Program-made: the position numbers and the translations under genes
Origin: Terramyces sp. JEL0728
Lineage: Eukaryota; Chytridiomycota; Chytridiomycetes; Rhizophydiales; Terramycetaceae
Length of the DNA: 64,000 nt
Assembly: GCA_027603945.1 (NCBI GenBank)
Contig: JADIIU010000019.1
Span: 1 to 64,000, forward strand
Reading direction: 5' to 3'
Shown here: positions 45,777 through 55,360 of the stretch, piece after piece
Layout of the letters: each line of letters starts with the position of its first letter
Position numbering within the stretch: position 1 is the stretch's first letter
The notes under the pieces: model-generated
Seen by the model: the letters and a program-made list of their open reading frames with translations, nothing else
Told to the model about the DNA's origin: nothing
The model's database searches: none

Positions 45777-46443
45777 ATGTCGTCCCCCAGGAGAAGAATT
45801 GAAACAGATGTAATGAAACTGTAAGCGGTTGATAATACTAGATTAATGAGCGACTATGAAGTTACTCTTGTAAATGACAATATGCAGGGTTCGTTTTATT
45901 AATCTAGAATTTTATGTCAAATTCCTAGGTCCAGAAGACAGTAATAAATCGCTAACTTGAGCCCCATTCAACGGAGGAGTATGGAAAATACATGTAGAGC
46001 TTCCGGATCAGTATCCTTATAAATCTCCTTCAATCGGATTCATGAATAAGATATTCCATCCCAACATTGACGAACTGTAAGTAGCAGGACTAGTGAGAAT
46101 CAAGGACAGATTAACAATAGGAGTGGCTCAGTATGTTTAGATGTAATTAACCAAACCTGGAGTCCCATGTTTGGTAATTCAAGATAACCTAGATATGGTA
46201 AATATATTTGGAGTGTTTTTACCTCAATTATTACGCTATCCAAATCCTACAGATCCATTGAACGGAGAAGCAGCAGCATTATTAATGAGAGAACCAAGCG
46301 CATATGATTCGAAAGTTCGCGAGTACGTTTCTAGATATGCTACAAAAGAAGCGGCGGATGCAGCAACCCAAGAAAGCTCAGAAGACGAAGTTAGTTCAAT
46401 GGGATCTTTTTCAGATGATGAAACTCCAGGAATGGAATTGTAA
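45777..46443 (+). CDS. UBC8: Ubiquitin-conjugating enzyme E2, Ubc8/UBE2H
   Basis: E2 that in yeast works with the GID/CTLH ligase to degrade gluconeogenic enzymes, a functional link to PCK1 in the same window. Exons are 45777..45820, 45842..45888, 45908..45940, 45962..46076, 46121..46173 and 46193..46443 (180 aa). Signatures: [60 protein letters not shown] with the catalytic Cys, and [19 protein letters not shown]. The acidic tail ([14 protein letters not shown]) is typical. Four introns are 19-21 nt; the fourth, right before the active site, is 44 nt. Confidence 0.97.
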
Positions 46444-46582
46444 ATGTCCAAGCTGAATAAACAAGTATAAAAATATTGCATCGTCCCTCCATAAAGCAGT
46501 GGTTCTACGTGGCTCTGCAGTAATTCCAAGCAATGATTCATTTTCAATGAGTGGCTGCAAAAAGTTTAAATCTTTCCTACAA

Positions 46583-47342
46583 ATGGATCTCAGAGACATT
46601 GTAAACAGCCTCAGTTTCGGTAAACTCACCTCAAATTTGTCACCTTTGGCCAAATCGCATGTGGTTAAAGTGTATTCAAACATGGCAGTGATGCTTGGAT
46701 TGGCAGCTCTCGGTGCATTCCTGGATATACTCTTGGACAATGTCGCTGGTGGAATCATCTCTTGTATTGTGTCGATTGTTTGTTTATGTAATTGGCTACT
46801 AACGTAGTTGGGTTTTACCTTACTGACGAACTTTTGAATGAACAGCAGGCAAAAATGTATTTATACACCTATTCATTGATGCAAGGAATGTCCCTGGCTC
46901 CTTTGATCTCATTTGTTGCGGTTGTCGATGCCTCATTGATTTTCATTGCATTAGGAGCTACATTTATTCTCTTTACTTGCTTTTCTATTTCTGCATGGAA
47001 CTCTTCAAGAAGAGACATGATGTACACTGCTGGTAACTACTTGGCTCTAATATAGGTATGTTATCCAGTTGGGTCTCTATCTATTTCTGGATGAACATTG
47101 TCAATTTCTTTGTTGGATCCCAAATGCTCTACACTGGAGAACTCTACCTCAGTTTGATTATATTTTCCTTATTTGTGGTTTTCGATACTCAGTTGATGAT
47201 TGCGAAAGCAGAAGCTGGATCAAAGTTGGTCTTGAAACACTCGCTGGAGCTGTTTGTTGACTTTGTTCAACTATTCGTCAAGTTACTCCAAATACTAATG
47301 GAAAAGAAGGAAAAGAAAAAGAGAAGGGAGAGGGACGAATAA
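46583..47342 (+). CDS. BXI1: Bax inhibitor-1 (TMBIM6) family protein
   Basis: Six- to seven-span ER membrane protein of the BI-1/LFG family, affecting ER calcium leak and stress tolerance. Exons are 46583..46787, 46808..47032 and 47056..47342 (238 aa), with introns of 20 and 23 nt. The start MDLRDIVNSLSFGKLTSN, then SHVVKVYSNMAVMLGLAALG, resembles animal BI-1; FVVFDTQLMIAKAEAGSK is the hallmark motif with the pH-sensing Asp; and a lysine-rich tail KEKKKRRER ends the protein. The second intron joins SSRRDMMYTAG to MLSSWVS. Confidence 0.92.
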
Positions 47343-47374
47343 ATATATTTCAACTGAATTTTTTTACTTTTTGA

Positions 47375-47950
47375 ATGACAGGAAGAGGGAACCCAACACC
47401 AAACAGACCGGCAAAGCCATTGTCTGCAGCGGATTTGCTCTCAAATCCAACATTATTATCAGCTTATATTGCTGCTTATTCATCTCTCAGTAATGCCAGA
47501 CCACCAAGGCCGCCTCAGATGTCCCAAGCAACATACGACCAGATTCTAGCTAAAACAATGGCCACATATAACACAAAACCAAGACCAGTAAACACAGCAC
47601 CGGTTAATCGGCCTGTTGCAAAAGAAAATAGGACAGTTGAAGAGCAGGATCATTCACGGATCGTGAGACAACGAATTGATGACGCACTGAAACAAGATCA
47701 AGAAAAAATATTAAATCCTAGCACGGAGCTATTTGTAAATAAGGAAGATATGGTTAGCCGGCTGGTAGCGTTTCATTTAGTTCAGATACCCGATCTGGAA
47801 GTTAAACCAGTTGAATTTGCTTGCAGAGAATTGGTGGAAGGTGCAACATCAAGGATAAAGAAGATTGAAGCGCTGGAGCAGGATGAATCTAATGCGCAAA
47901 AAGAAATGATGTCAAAATTTGCAGAGTTCCTGACAACCTTGAACAAATAA
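47375..47950 (+). CDS. GLTSCR1/BICRA-domain protein
   Basis: Single exon, 191 aa. The central block SRIVRQRIDDALKQDQEKIL, then NPSTELFVNKEDMVSRLVAF ending in HLVQ, fits the GLTSCR1 domain (helix, then NPD..PF.S.EDA..RLLPYH). Animal GLTSCR1 proteins define the GBAF/ncBAF form of the SWI/SNF remodeller. The N-terminus is proline/asparagine-rich and the C-terminus is helical. The start is the first ATG, 32 bp after Bax inhibitor-1. Confidence 0.6.
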   Translation: MTGRGNPTPNRPAKPLSAADLLSNPTLLSAYIAAYSSLSNARPPRPPQMSQATYDQILAKTMATYNTKPRPVNTAPVNRPVAKENRTVEEQDHSRIVRQRIDDALKQDQEKILNPSTELFVNKEDMVSRLVAFHLVQIPDLEVKPVEFACRELVEGATSRIKKIEALEQDESNAQKEMMSKFAEFLTTLNK

Positions 47951-47994
47951 TAAATACCACTGAAATACACATGAGGCGAAAAGCTTTTATTAAT

Positions 47995-49438
47995 TTAAAG
48001 CAGCATAGTAAGTGGGTTTTCAAGATAAGCCTTGAACTTTTGTAACCATTCAGCAGCAACAGCGCCATCAACAACGCGGTGATCTGGACTTAGAGTAACC
48101 TTTAGTACTTTGGTAGCCTTGAATCCTTTTTCGCTGGAAGCATCTAATACAAGTTTATCCTCAATTCCGCCAACTGCTAAAATAGCAGCATGTGGAGGAT
48201 TAATTATAGCGGTAAAATGCTGGATTCCATACATTCCAAGATTTGAAATGGTAAAGGTGCCGCCTTGATATTCTTGTGGAGCTAATTTACCAGCTCTAGC
48301 TCTTTCTGCCATACTTTTAACTGAATTAGAAATTGCAGAAAGTCCTTTAGTTTCTGCGCTGGCAACAATTGGGGTTATTAAACCAGTATCAGTTGCAACA
48401 GCAACCGCGATATCCGCATTCTTGTATCTAATGTTAGGCATCAGCTACTCTCTAATAAACGAACCCTGCCATGAACTGTTGACTGCTGGGACATCCAAAA
48501 GAGACAAACTAGAGGCTTTAATGACAAAGTCGTTGACTGACAATTTGTATTTTCCGTTAGATTCTTTGTTTAATACTTCTCTAAGTTTCAATACTTTGTC
48601 AACATTAATTTCTTGAGTCATGTAATAATGAGGAACGGTAGATTTGGATTCTGCAAGGCGGCTAGCAATTACTTTTCTAATGTTTGATAATGGAACATCC
48701 GTGAATGCAGCCTGGGCAGTTGGAGCAACAGGTGTTGAGGCAGGAGCAGCTTTAGAGGCAGCAGGAGCTGAATAAAGGAAAAAATACCTTTGTAATTTTC
48801 AATATCTTCCTTTACAATTCTCCCATCTGGCCCGGTTCCTTTAACAGTAGCGAGATCAATTCCTCTTTCTGCAGCTAAAGTTTTTGCCAATGGACTTGCA
48901 AAGATACGGCCAGCAGCTGGAGCGGCGGCGACAGGTGTGGCAGGAGTCGGAGCTGCAGCAGGAGTCAAAGTAGGGGCTTCTTCTTTCTTTGCAGCTGGGG
49001 TTGCACCCGAAGATGGAGTGAAATTTGCAAACTTTTCAATATCCGCCTTATCTTCAACAAGCACGCAAATGGGGACGTTAACATTGATATCCTTAGCACC
49101 AGCATCAACAAAGATCTTTGCAATAAAGCCTTCATCTTGACATTCAAAATCCATTTGCGCTTTATCGGTTTCAATTTCGACCAAGATATCACCAGGAGCG
49201 ATTTCATCTCCAATCTTTTTGTGCCATTGGCCAAGATTACCTTATATTAGCAAGCGAGTACCATGGGTCATAGTTGGGGAAAGTGCTGGCATCTTGATGA
49301 CTGTATGAGGAGGGAATCCTATTTTAGCTAAAAGACACCTTCAGATGAAAATCTCTTGAAGAGATTCATTTGATTCCTTGCCAGCGGGATTATAGCTTGA
49401 GTAAATTTGAATGCAGGTCTAATTGTTGAGATGAACAT
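47995..49438 (-). CDS. LAT1: Dihydrolipoamide acetyltransferase (E2) of pyruvate dehydrogenase
   Basis: Core of mitochondrial pyruvate dehydrogenase. Exons are 49339..49438, 49262..49318, 48788..49240, 48449..48767 and 47995..48427 (453 aa), with introns of 20, 21, 20 and 21 nt. Order of parts: mitochondrial presequence rich in R/K/S, one lipoyl domain ([16 protein letters not shown] then [15 protein letters not shown] with the lipoyl-lysine), A/P-rich linker, E1/E3-binding domain ([20 protein letters not shown]), and the catalytic domain ending [15 protein letters not shown] with the DHRxxDG active site. The single lipoyl domain is as in yeast. Confidence 0.97.
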
Positions 49439-49609
49439 TCTTCAAAATTTGTAAAATTTATGAATGGCTTAGAATTTAATTTCGCCTAAAACGGAAAATG
49501 GAGATCCCTCAATTAAAGCGATAAGGCTCGCCATTGGTCTTCAGAGACATGGCAGCAATTACTTTTGGATTATTTTTCGTCAGAATGACAGCTTTAGATA
49601 AAACAGGAT

Positions 49610-50047
49610 TTATTTTGGAGTGGATGAAAAGAAGTCATCACGGGCAAGTCTGGAAGGAATCACATTTTGTTTACGGACAGTTTTCGCACTTTCTAGCAAA
49701 GACTGGGTTTTAGGAGTCTGCATTCTTACCCCGCGATACAGTTTTGACTTTGGGGTGATTGGCGTATTTAACGTCTTTGATTCTACGAGTATTTCAGATT
49801 CGTTCAACTGTTTAGCATTGTCAAACGGGTTGATATTTTCTCCATCTTCGTTGGGGTTTGTTGATTCGTACCAAATCCCGTTACTCTCCTGCAACGAGGT
49901 TTCAGACAGTTGTTCAGATAAGAGCAAATCAGACTTTCTGAATTAGCACAGTATTACTTGAAAAAATCATTCTTGACACTCGAGTTAAACCATAATTACC
50001 TTGGTGATGAATAATTGACCTGTGAAACCTTTTCGCCTTTTAGCCAT
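49610..50047 (-). CDS. Hypothetical protein with Cdk-type TP sites
   Basis: A long 3' exon (49610..49937) is open for 109 codons. A 5' exon begins MAKRRKGFTGQLFITK (50000..50047). Joining them in frame needs two introns around a 14-nt micro-exon (49958..49971), giving 129 aa; the 20-nt intron at 49938..49957 is canonical, the other would be 28 nt. The product is basic and polar, with NTPITPKSK, MQTPKTQ and a final SSTPK, so it may be a substrate of cell-cycle kinases. No family recognised. Confidence 0.45.
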
Positions 50048-50088
50048 CTATATTAGTCAACAATACGTTGGTGTTGGTGGAAAGGTGT

Positions 50089-51259
50089 TTAGCAAGGCAG
50101 CCGTAGCCTGTGCTCTCTTATCTTCCTCCAGCATTGCCTTTTCTCTCTTTTGTCAGCCAAAATTACCAAAAGATTTGCCCTTTCAACCCCCATTCTAATC
50201 GCAGCATCTGTAAAGTCTTTGCGTTCCCTTTCTAACTGCTCCTTGTCCTTTTGTAACCTCTCCCACTCTTCTTTCAGTTCTTCAATATTTTCTTCAAAAT
50301 CAGACTTGAAGTTAGGTGCTGGTTGTTTCGCTGACAGTGCCATTTCCAACAATTGTTTTTGCTCCTGCAACTTTCTATTATTTTGGTCTAATATTAGAAT
50401 AGGTGAACCTAATTCTTCTTTCAGTTGCTGTATTTCCAAATCTGCTTTCACTTGAACAAATGAACGATCAATCAAAGTGTTCAGCGTATCTGAAACTAGT
50501 TCTTTTACATTCTCAACCGGCATTTGGAACACTCCTTCCATAATGGACAAGTCATTCGCCTTTGCAATCAATTTGGAATACAAATCAAAGATAATCTGTC
50601 GTAATAATGAATTTTCGTACATTATTTCCTTTTCACGTTCTTCATAGTTGGCAATCACAATTTCGTACATGGTTGGCTGGTTAGTATTCTCGTACCTTTT
50701 CCAATGCTTGAATATGGATTTCCCCGTTGATTACTGCAGTTTGAGTATGCTTCGCCCCTGATTGTTAATATTAGGATACCTTTGGTAAGTTTTGCAAGCT
50801 GCTCTCTCATTCTAATCTTTTCTGTGTTGCTCTTTTTCAGGTCGTGTTCGTAGTGTGTCTTGCAGTATTGCAAATTCAACTTTGACTTTTTGTTTTCCTC
50901 TTTCTGATTCGCAAGATCTCTGCTTAAGGAATTGATTTTCTTTTCTGATAAACTAGAATTATCTCCGATTACTCGTTGGCTAGATTCAGTTGCTTGATTT
51001 CCTTTTCTTGGGAGATTTGTTTTTGTTTTAATCTCCTCTATCATTAAACGGAAACTACAATCTCTGCTTCGTACCCAGATTGCTCTTGCTCCAATATTTT
51101 AATCCGTTCAGTTTGTTCGTTGCGGTAAAGCTGTTCTTTTTGCTGCAGTTTGAGCAGCGAGAATATTGTTCCTTGAACAGTTTGGCTATTTGATAAATCT
51201 AGCTCTGGATATCCGATCGCTGATAATTCTCGATTTATATAATTCAAAACTTCGCTCAT
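50089..51259 (-). CDS. SSX2IP/ADIP-family centrosomal coiled-coil protein
   Basis: Family members anchor microtubules at centrosomes, basal bodies or fungal spindle poles (Msd1). Exons are 51059..51259, 50973..51037, 50780..50952, 50696..50757 and 50089..50676 (362 aa), with introns of 21, 20, 22 and 19 nt. The ADIP signature is the N-terminal VLNYINRELSAIGYPELDL, then long coils with LNLQYCKTHYEHDLKKSNTE, and TMYEIVIANYEEREKEIMYE which matches the animal MYK.LL.DYE.RQK.I..EN block. Everything else is coiled coil. Confidence 0.78.
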
Positions 51260-51518
51260 GTAGATCAAGTCCGAAAGAAACAAAACTCGTTTTCAAATGA
51301 GAAACTAGGCCAAACAGACTGCATAATTATGGAGATAAATTCACATTGAACAATCAAGTATATCTCGAGGATTTCGGGGATTTGGTTAATACCGCTGATA
51401 TCTATAAGATGTAGATCTCGATTGCTGCAATAAAGATCATTTGACTACCGGTACCAAATATTCGTCCATCGCTAATTCCATAATTCGCGGGGCAGACGAA
51501 TTTACTCTTTGAAAATTT

Positions 51519-52910
51519 ATGGGAGGTGTCTTGTCATCACTGGTTACTTCAACAGCCTGTTGCTTTGGAAATGCAGCACTCTCCTGTTTTTGTAATATAT
51601 GCGGAAGTAAAAGTTCAACTGCAACCAGAGTAGGATATGCCTTACAATTTTTGGCAACCGCAATCCTTTCTTGGATAATGCTGACCGATTGGATGGGAAA
51701 GAAACTGCGAGATATCAGTTATGGCTATCTGGATTTAAATTGTCCCAATGGCCAGTGCTATGGGGTTTTAGCTGTATATAGAATTTGTTTTGCGACTTCA
51801 ATTTTTCATTTGTTGATGTGTCTGGGAATGTACGGAGTAAAGTCTAGCCAGGATTGGAGATCTGGAATCCAAAATGGCTATTGGGCATTTAAATGGCTTG
51901 CCTGGGCAGGTTTGATTGTGCTGGCCTTCTTTCTGCCCAATGGATTTGTCATGGGGTGGGGCCATTACATAAACATGCCTGGTAATTTCGGTTAATAATA
52001 GGCGCAACTGTGTTTATATTAATTCAATTGATCCTATTGATTGACTTTGCATATTCCATCAGTGAAACTCTGCTTGGTAAGTTTCATTTAATGTAGCGTG
52101 GTGGGACGAATCTGATGATCAAAGGTACCTTGGATTGTTGCTAGTGTTGACAGGTATCAGTTACATTGCTACCATAACGATTACTGGCTTCATGTACGCG
52201 TGGTTCGGCAAAGCAGATTGCAAATTGAACCAATTCTTTATCACATTTAACTTGATATTAATGCTTATCACAAGCGGGATATCGATTGCACCATTCGTCC
52301 AAGAAGTAAATCCAAAATCAGGTTTGGCGCAAGCGAGTATGGTTGCCATCTATGCAACCTACTTGATTGCTAGCGCACTATCTAGTGAGCCTTCGGACCC
52401 TAACGGAAGCGTATGTAATCCTATGGTGGAACAAGAACAAACTCAAACCACTTCAGTTTTAATGGGTATTCATATGACTGATCTTTAGGATCTCTCTTTA
52501 CGTTCTTGGCGTTATCTTATAGTGCCACTAGAGCTGCTGAAACTTTTACTTACAGCACAGAAAGTGAGCCATTGATGGGATCTCACCTAAATGCCGCAGT
52601 AGAAGCTGGTGCTTTGCCAATGTCATCAATTGGCGGCGGCGACAACAGCAAGCACCCTCAAGATGATGAGCAAGATGGAGTGCTGTACAATTATTCATTC
52701 TTTCACTTTGTATTCCTTATAGCTGCAATGTACTTGGCAATGTTGATAACAAACTGGGATTCTGTCATTTTCACTGAAGATGATCTGGCTGTAGTAGGAA
52801 AGAGTATGGTTGCAGCGTGGGTTAAAGTAGTTTCGTCCTGGTTTGTATTGTTAATTTACTTGTGGACGGTAATCGCCCCAGTTGTGTTGCCAGACAGGAA
52901 TTGGGACTAG
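51519..52910 (+). CDS. TMS1: SERINC/Tms1 membrane protein
   Basis: Ten-span membrane protein of the SERINC family, which affects lipid distribution. Exons are 51519..51981, 52002..52076, 52097..52465 and 52489..52910 (442 aa), with introns of 20, 20 and 23 nt. Typical parts: cysteine-rich start (MGGVLSSLVTSTACCFG), LFHLLM-like FHLLMCLGMYGVKSSQDWR, NGYWAFKWLAWAGLIVLAFF, CAYSISETLLAWWDE-like region spanning two introns, YATYLIASALSSEPSD, and the C-terminal FFHFVFLIAAMYLAML block ending in VVLPDRNWD. The first ATG after the SSX2IP promoter region is used. Confidence 0.96.
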
Positions 52911-52930
52911 CTCAATAAAATCTTTTTATT

Positions 52931-53584
52931 TTAACAAGAATAACGGTCTTTAGCTTGACTGGCGTTTTTAACTGCAGTATCTGTGTGAGCTTGGAACCCA
53001 ATCTTTTCTGTAATTCCAACGGATTGTTTGAATTCGTTTCTACGTTACTCTCGGATTACCCTATTTCAAGTGTTTTTTCCTTGTCATCGAACGTCTTTGT
53101 CCACAACGAAATTCTATCTGCAGTTTTTCTTATGGAAAGAACAGCACCAGTAATTTCTTCGTTGTGAGTGAATTGTTCACCAATAATAGCCAACATCTGC
53201 ATTAACAATAATTACAGTTTTTATCCAGTTTAAATTCAAGTCCTTATCCCTCTTATTTCTTGCTTGGGAGTAAGTCCATTTTCCTCCTTTTGCATTTTCC
53301 TTGTCTTCCCACATTGGTTTAACTCCTTCCTTGAATAAATGGTAATTGGAAGAAGCTGGAATATCATTTGGGGTTCTTAAACTGAGGATTAATCCCCAGA
53401 AATCTTCAACAGTATCGACTGTTAATAAGCATTTCAGGTTTTCATCCCAAGTCAATTTTGGATTTTGCTTCATAAATGCTGGATCGTCGTACCACAAAGT
53501 CCATCTATGTTGTAAAGGATGTTTTAGTGTAAAATTCACTGGATCCTGGAAAATGGTGACTTGTTCTTCTGATTCACTACTCAT
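52931..53584 (-). CDS. CDC33: Translation initiation factor eIF4E
   Basis: Cytoplasmic mRNA cap-binding protein. Exons are 53216..53584, 53060..53196 and 52931..53039 (204 aa), with introns of 19 and 20 nt. The cap-stacking tryptophans are in place (HPLQHRWTLWY and KPMWED), as is the eIF4G-binding TVEDFWGLI. The tail IGFQAHTDTAVKNASQAKDR is near identical to other eIF4Es. Convergent with the SERINC gene, 20 bp between stops. Confidence 0.97.
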
Positions 53585-53742
53585 TTGAAGTTGAAAAAAA
53601 ATTTGCAGCTAGCTATATAAATATTGCTTGCGAATCGATTGGATGCAAGTAGCAGCAGATTCAATTCTAGTTTGCGGACAGAGCGACTCTATTGAACGTG
53701 CACAAACAAGCCAGTTTCTCTAACCCTTATTAAATTTCAATA

Positions 53743-55070
53743 TTATATTTTAGCCATGTAAATATGAAGTTTCGAATCTTCACCACCACTGGCAATCAAT
53801 TCATTTTTCCAATCCAAATCAAAAATCCTTGACTCGCCATCACCGATAGAGTACAAAGGTATGCTAGATCGAATATCCCACACCTTTACTGTTCCATCGT
53901 ATGAACTGCTAGCAAAGTGGAACCCAGAAGTTTCTGATTTGGCCAACGACGAAACCCAATTGCTGTGCGATACGAATTTCATTTTAACAACTAGTCCATC
54001 TAAGTAAGATATGTATTTCACCTTTTGATCGTGGATCCCAAAGTCTAATACTTCCATCAACGTGGCCAGTCATAATCAACTTGGATTCAGATAGGTAGTC
54101 CATACAGGTAATCACCTTTTCGCAATTCTGGTTAGGTTTGTCTTACCATTGTGGTGGTATTTAGCTGTTGGGTGAAATCCCAAACTCTTACCGAATGATC
54201 CCAAGATCCAGAATACAGAGTGTTAGCCTCGTGTGGATCAAATTTAATACAGGAGACAGCTCCGCTATGGCCTTCCAGACACAGCTTGTGGTTCAAATGT
54301 TAGTCAAAAGGATACCTTGATGGTTTGGAAGCTTGTTTTTTGCTTCTTTTTTGATTTCTTTGCGGCATTGACTTGGATACCGTCTTCCAAGTGGCTCCAA
54401 ATTCGAATTGTTTTGTCCCATGAGGCAGTAGCAAAATGGTCATTATCTGTGCTGTTTGCAATGCCTTCTATGCTGCCTTCATGTCCGACGCAGGTGTATG
54501 AGAGACTCAAAGCATCACTATCCAATTCATAAACATAAATTTCTCTTTGCAAATTTCCTGCGACTACTGTATCGTCATTCAGCCAGTCAGCGCATTTAAT
54601 TGGAGATTCGCTTTCTGATGCGGATGTCAGCAACTCTCCTGACGGTGTCCAAATCCTTACATACGAATCAAAGGATCCGGTAAGCAGATATGTATTACTT
54701 TTTTGAATCTTTGTACTTGAAATCCAATCATCCTGAATTATTGTGGAAGATTCAGCAGGCGGTAAACTTAATTCTACAAATTCTATTTTTAGTGTATTTT
54801 CCTGAAATTAAATTCCAATTACGCTTGATAATGAATTTGCATTCAAATAATTCTCCAAAGATACCCGCAAGAATTTTCCATTAATAATAACGTCAAATGG
54901 CACAGGATCGTCTGATGTTAAATCAATGTACCTAATCCCAGCAGATGATTGATAATTTCCGACAAACCAAAGCGCTTCAACTTGGTAGGCACCAATATAG
55001 GAGCATCTGTAACTGCGTACTTGCTTTGTCTTGAATAAAAGGACACTTGGACCTTCCTCACTTCTGACAT
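53743..55070 (-). CDS. YTM1: Ribosome biogenesis WD40 protein Ytm1/WDR12
   Basis: Part of the PeBoW complex (Nop7-Erb1-Ytm1) in 60S maturation in the nucleolus. Exons are 54932..55070, 54823..54911, 54316..54801, 54147..54284, 54022..54127 and 53743..53999 (404 aa). The N-terminal NLE/ubiquitin-like domain (VQVSFYSRQSKYAVTDAPIL) binds the Rea1 MIDAS; seven WD repeats follow (HEGSIEGIANSTDNDHFATA, GHSGAVSCIKFDPHE, DPRSKDGLVVKMKFVSHSNW). Introns are 20, 21, 31, 19 and 22 nt. The 31-nt intron contains a 22-nt GT...TG alternative that also keeps frame; the AG form is preferred. Confidence 0.95.
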
Positions 55071-55360
55071 TTTTTTTGTTTTTTCAAAAAAAAATAAGTG
55101 GTGCAAAACTTCAGTCAAGTATCTAACGACAATTCAATATAATATGAATTAGATGCTATTACACAAACGGATCAACTCCGTAGACAATCCAGTCTTTGAG
55201 ATCAAACTTGATTCTGAACGCCATTGCAAGTTTAAATGGACTACAAGAATCTACTCGTCTCTGTATTTGATACAAAGCTTTGTGTTGGAAGATTGTAGAT
55301 TTATCCTCTGCAAGTTTGCTTTTCGTGGGGAGAAGCCACTTTCTGGTTTCCAAATCTTCA

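Noticed and set aside
54285..54315. Another GT...TG intron in YTM1 (22 nt)
   Set aside because: A normal AG nine bases further gives a 31-nt intron in the same frame, so no exception is needed.
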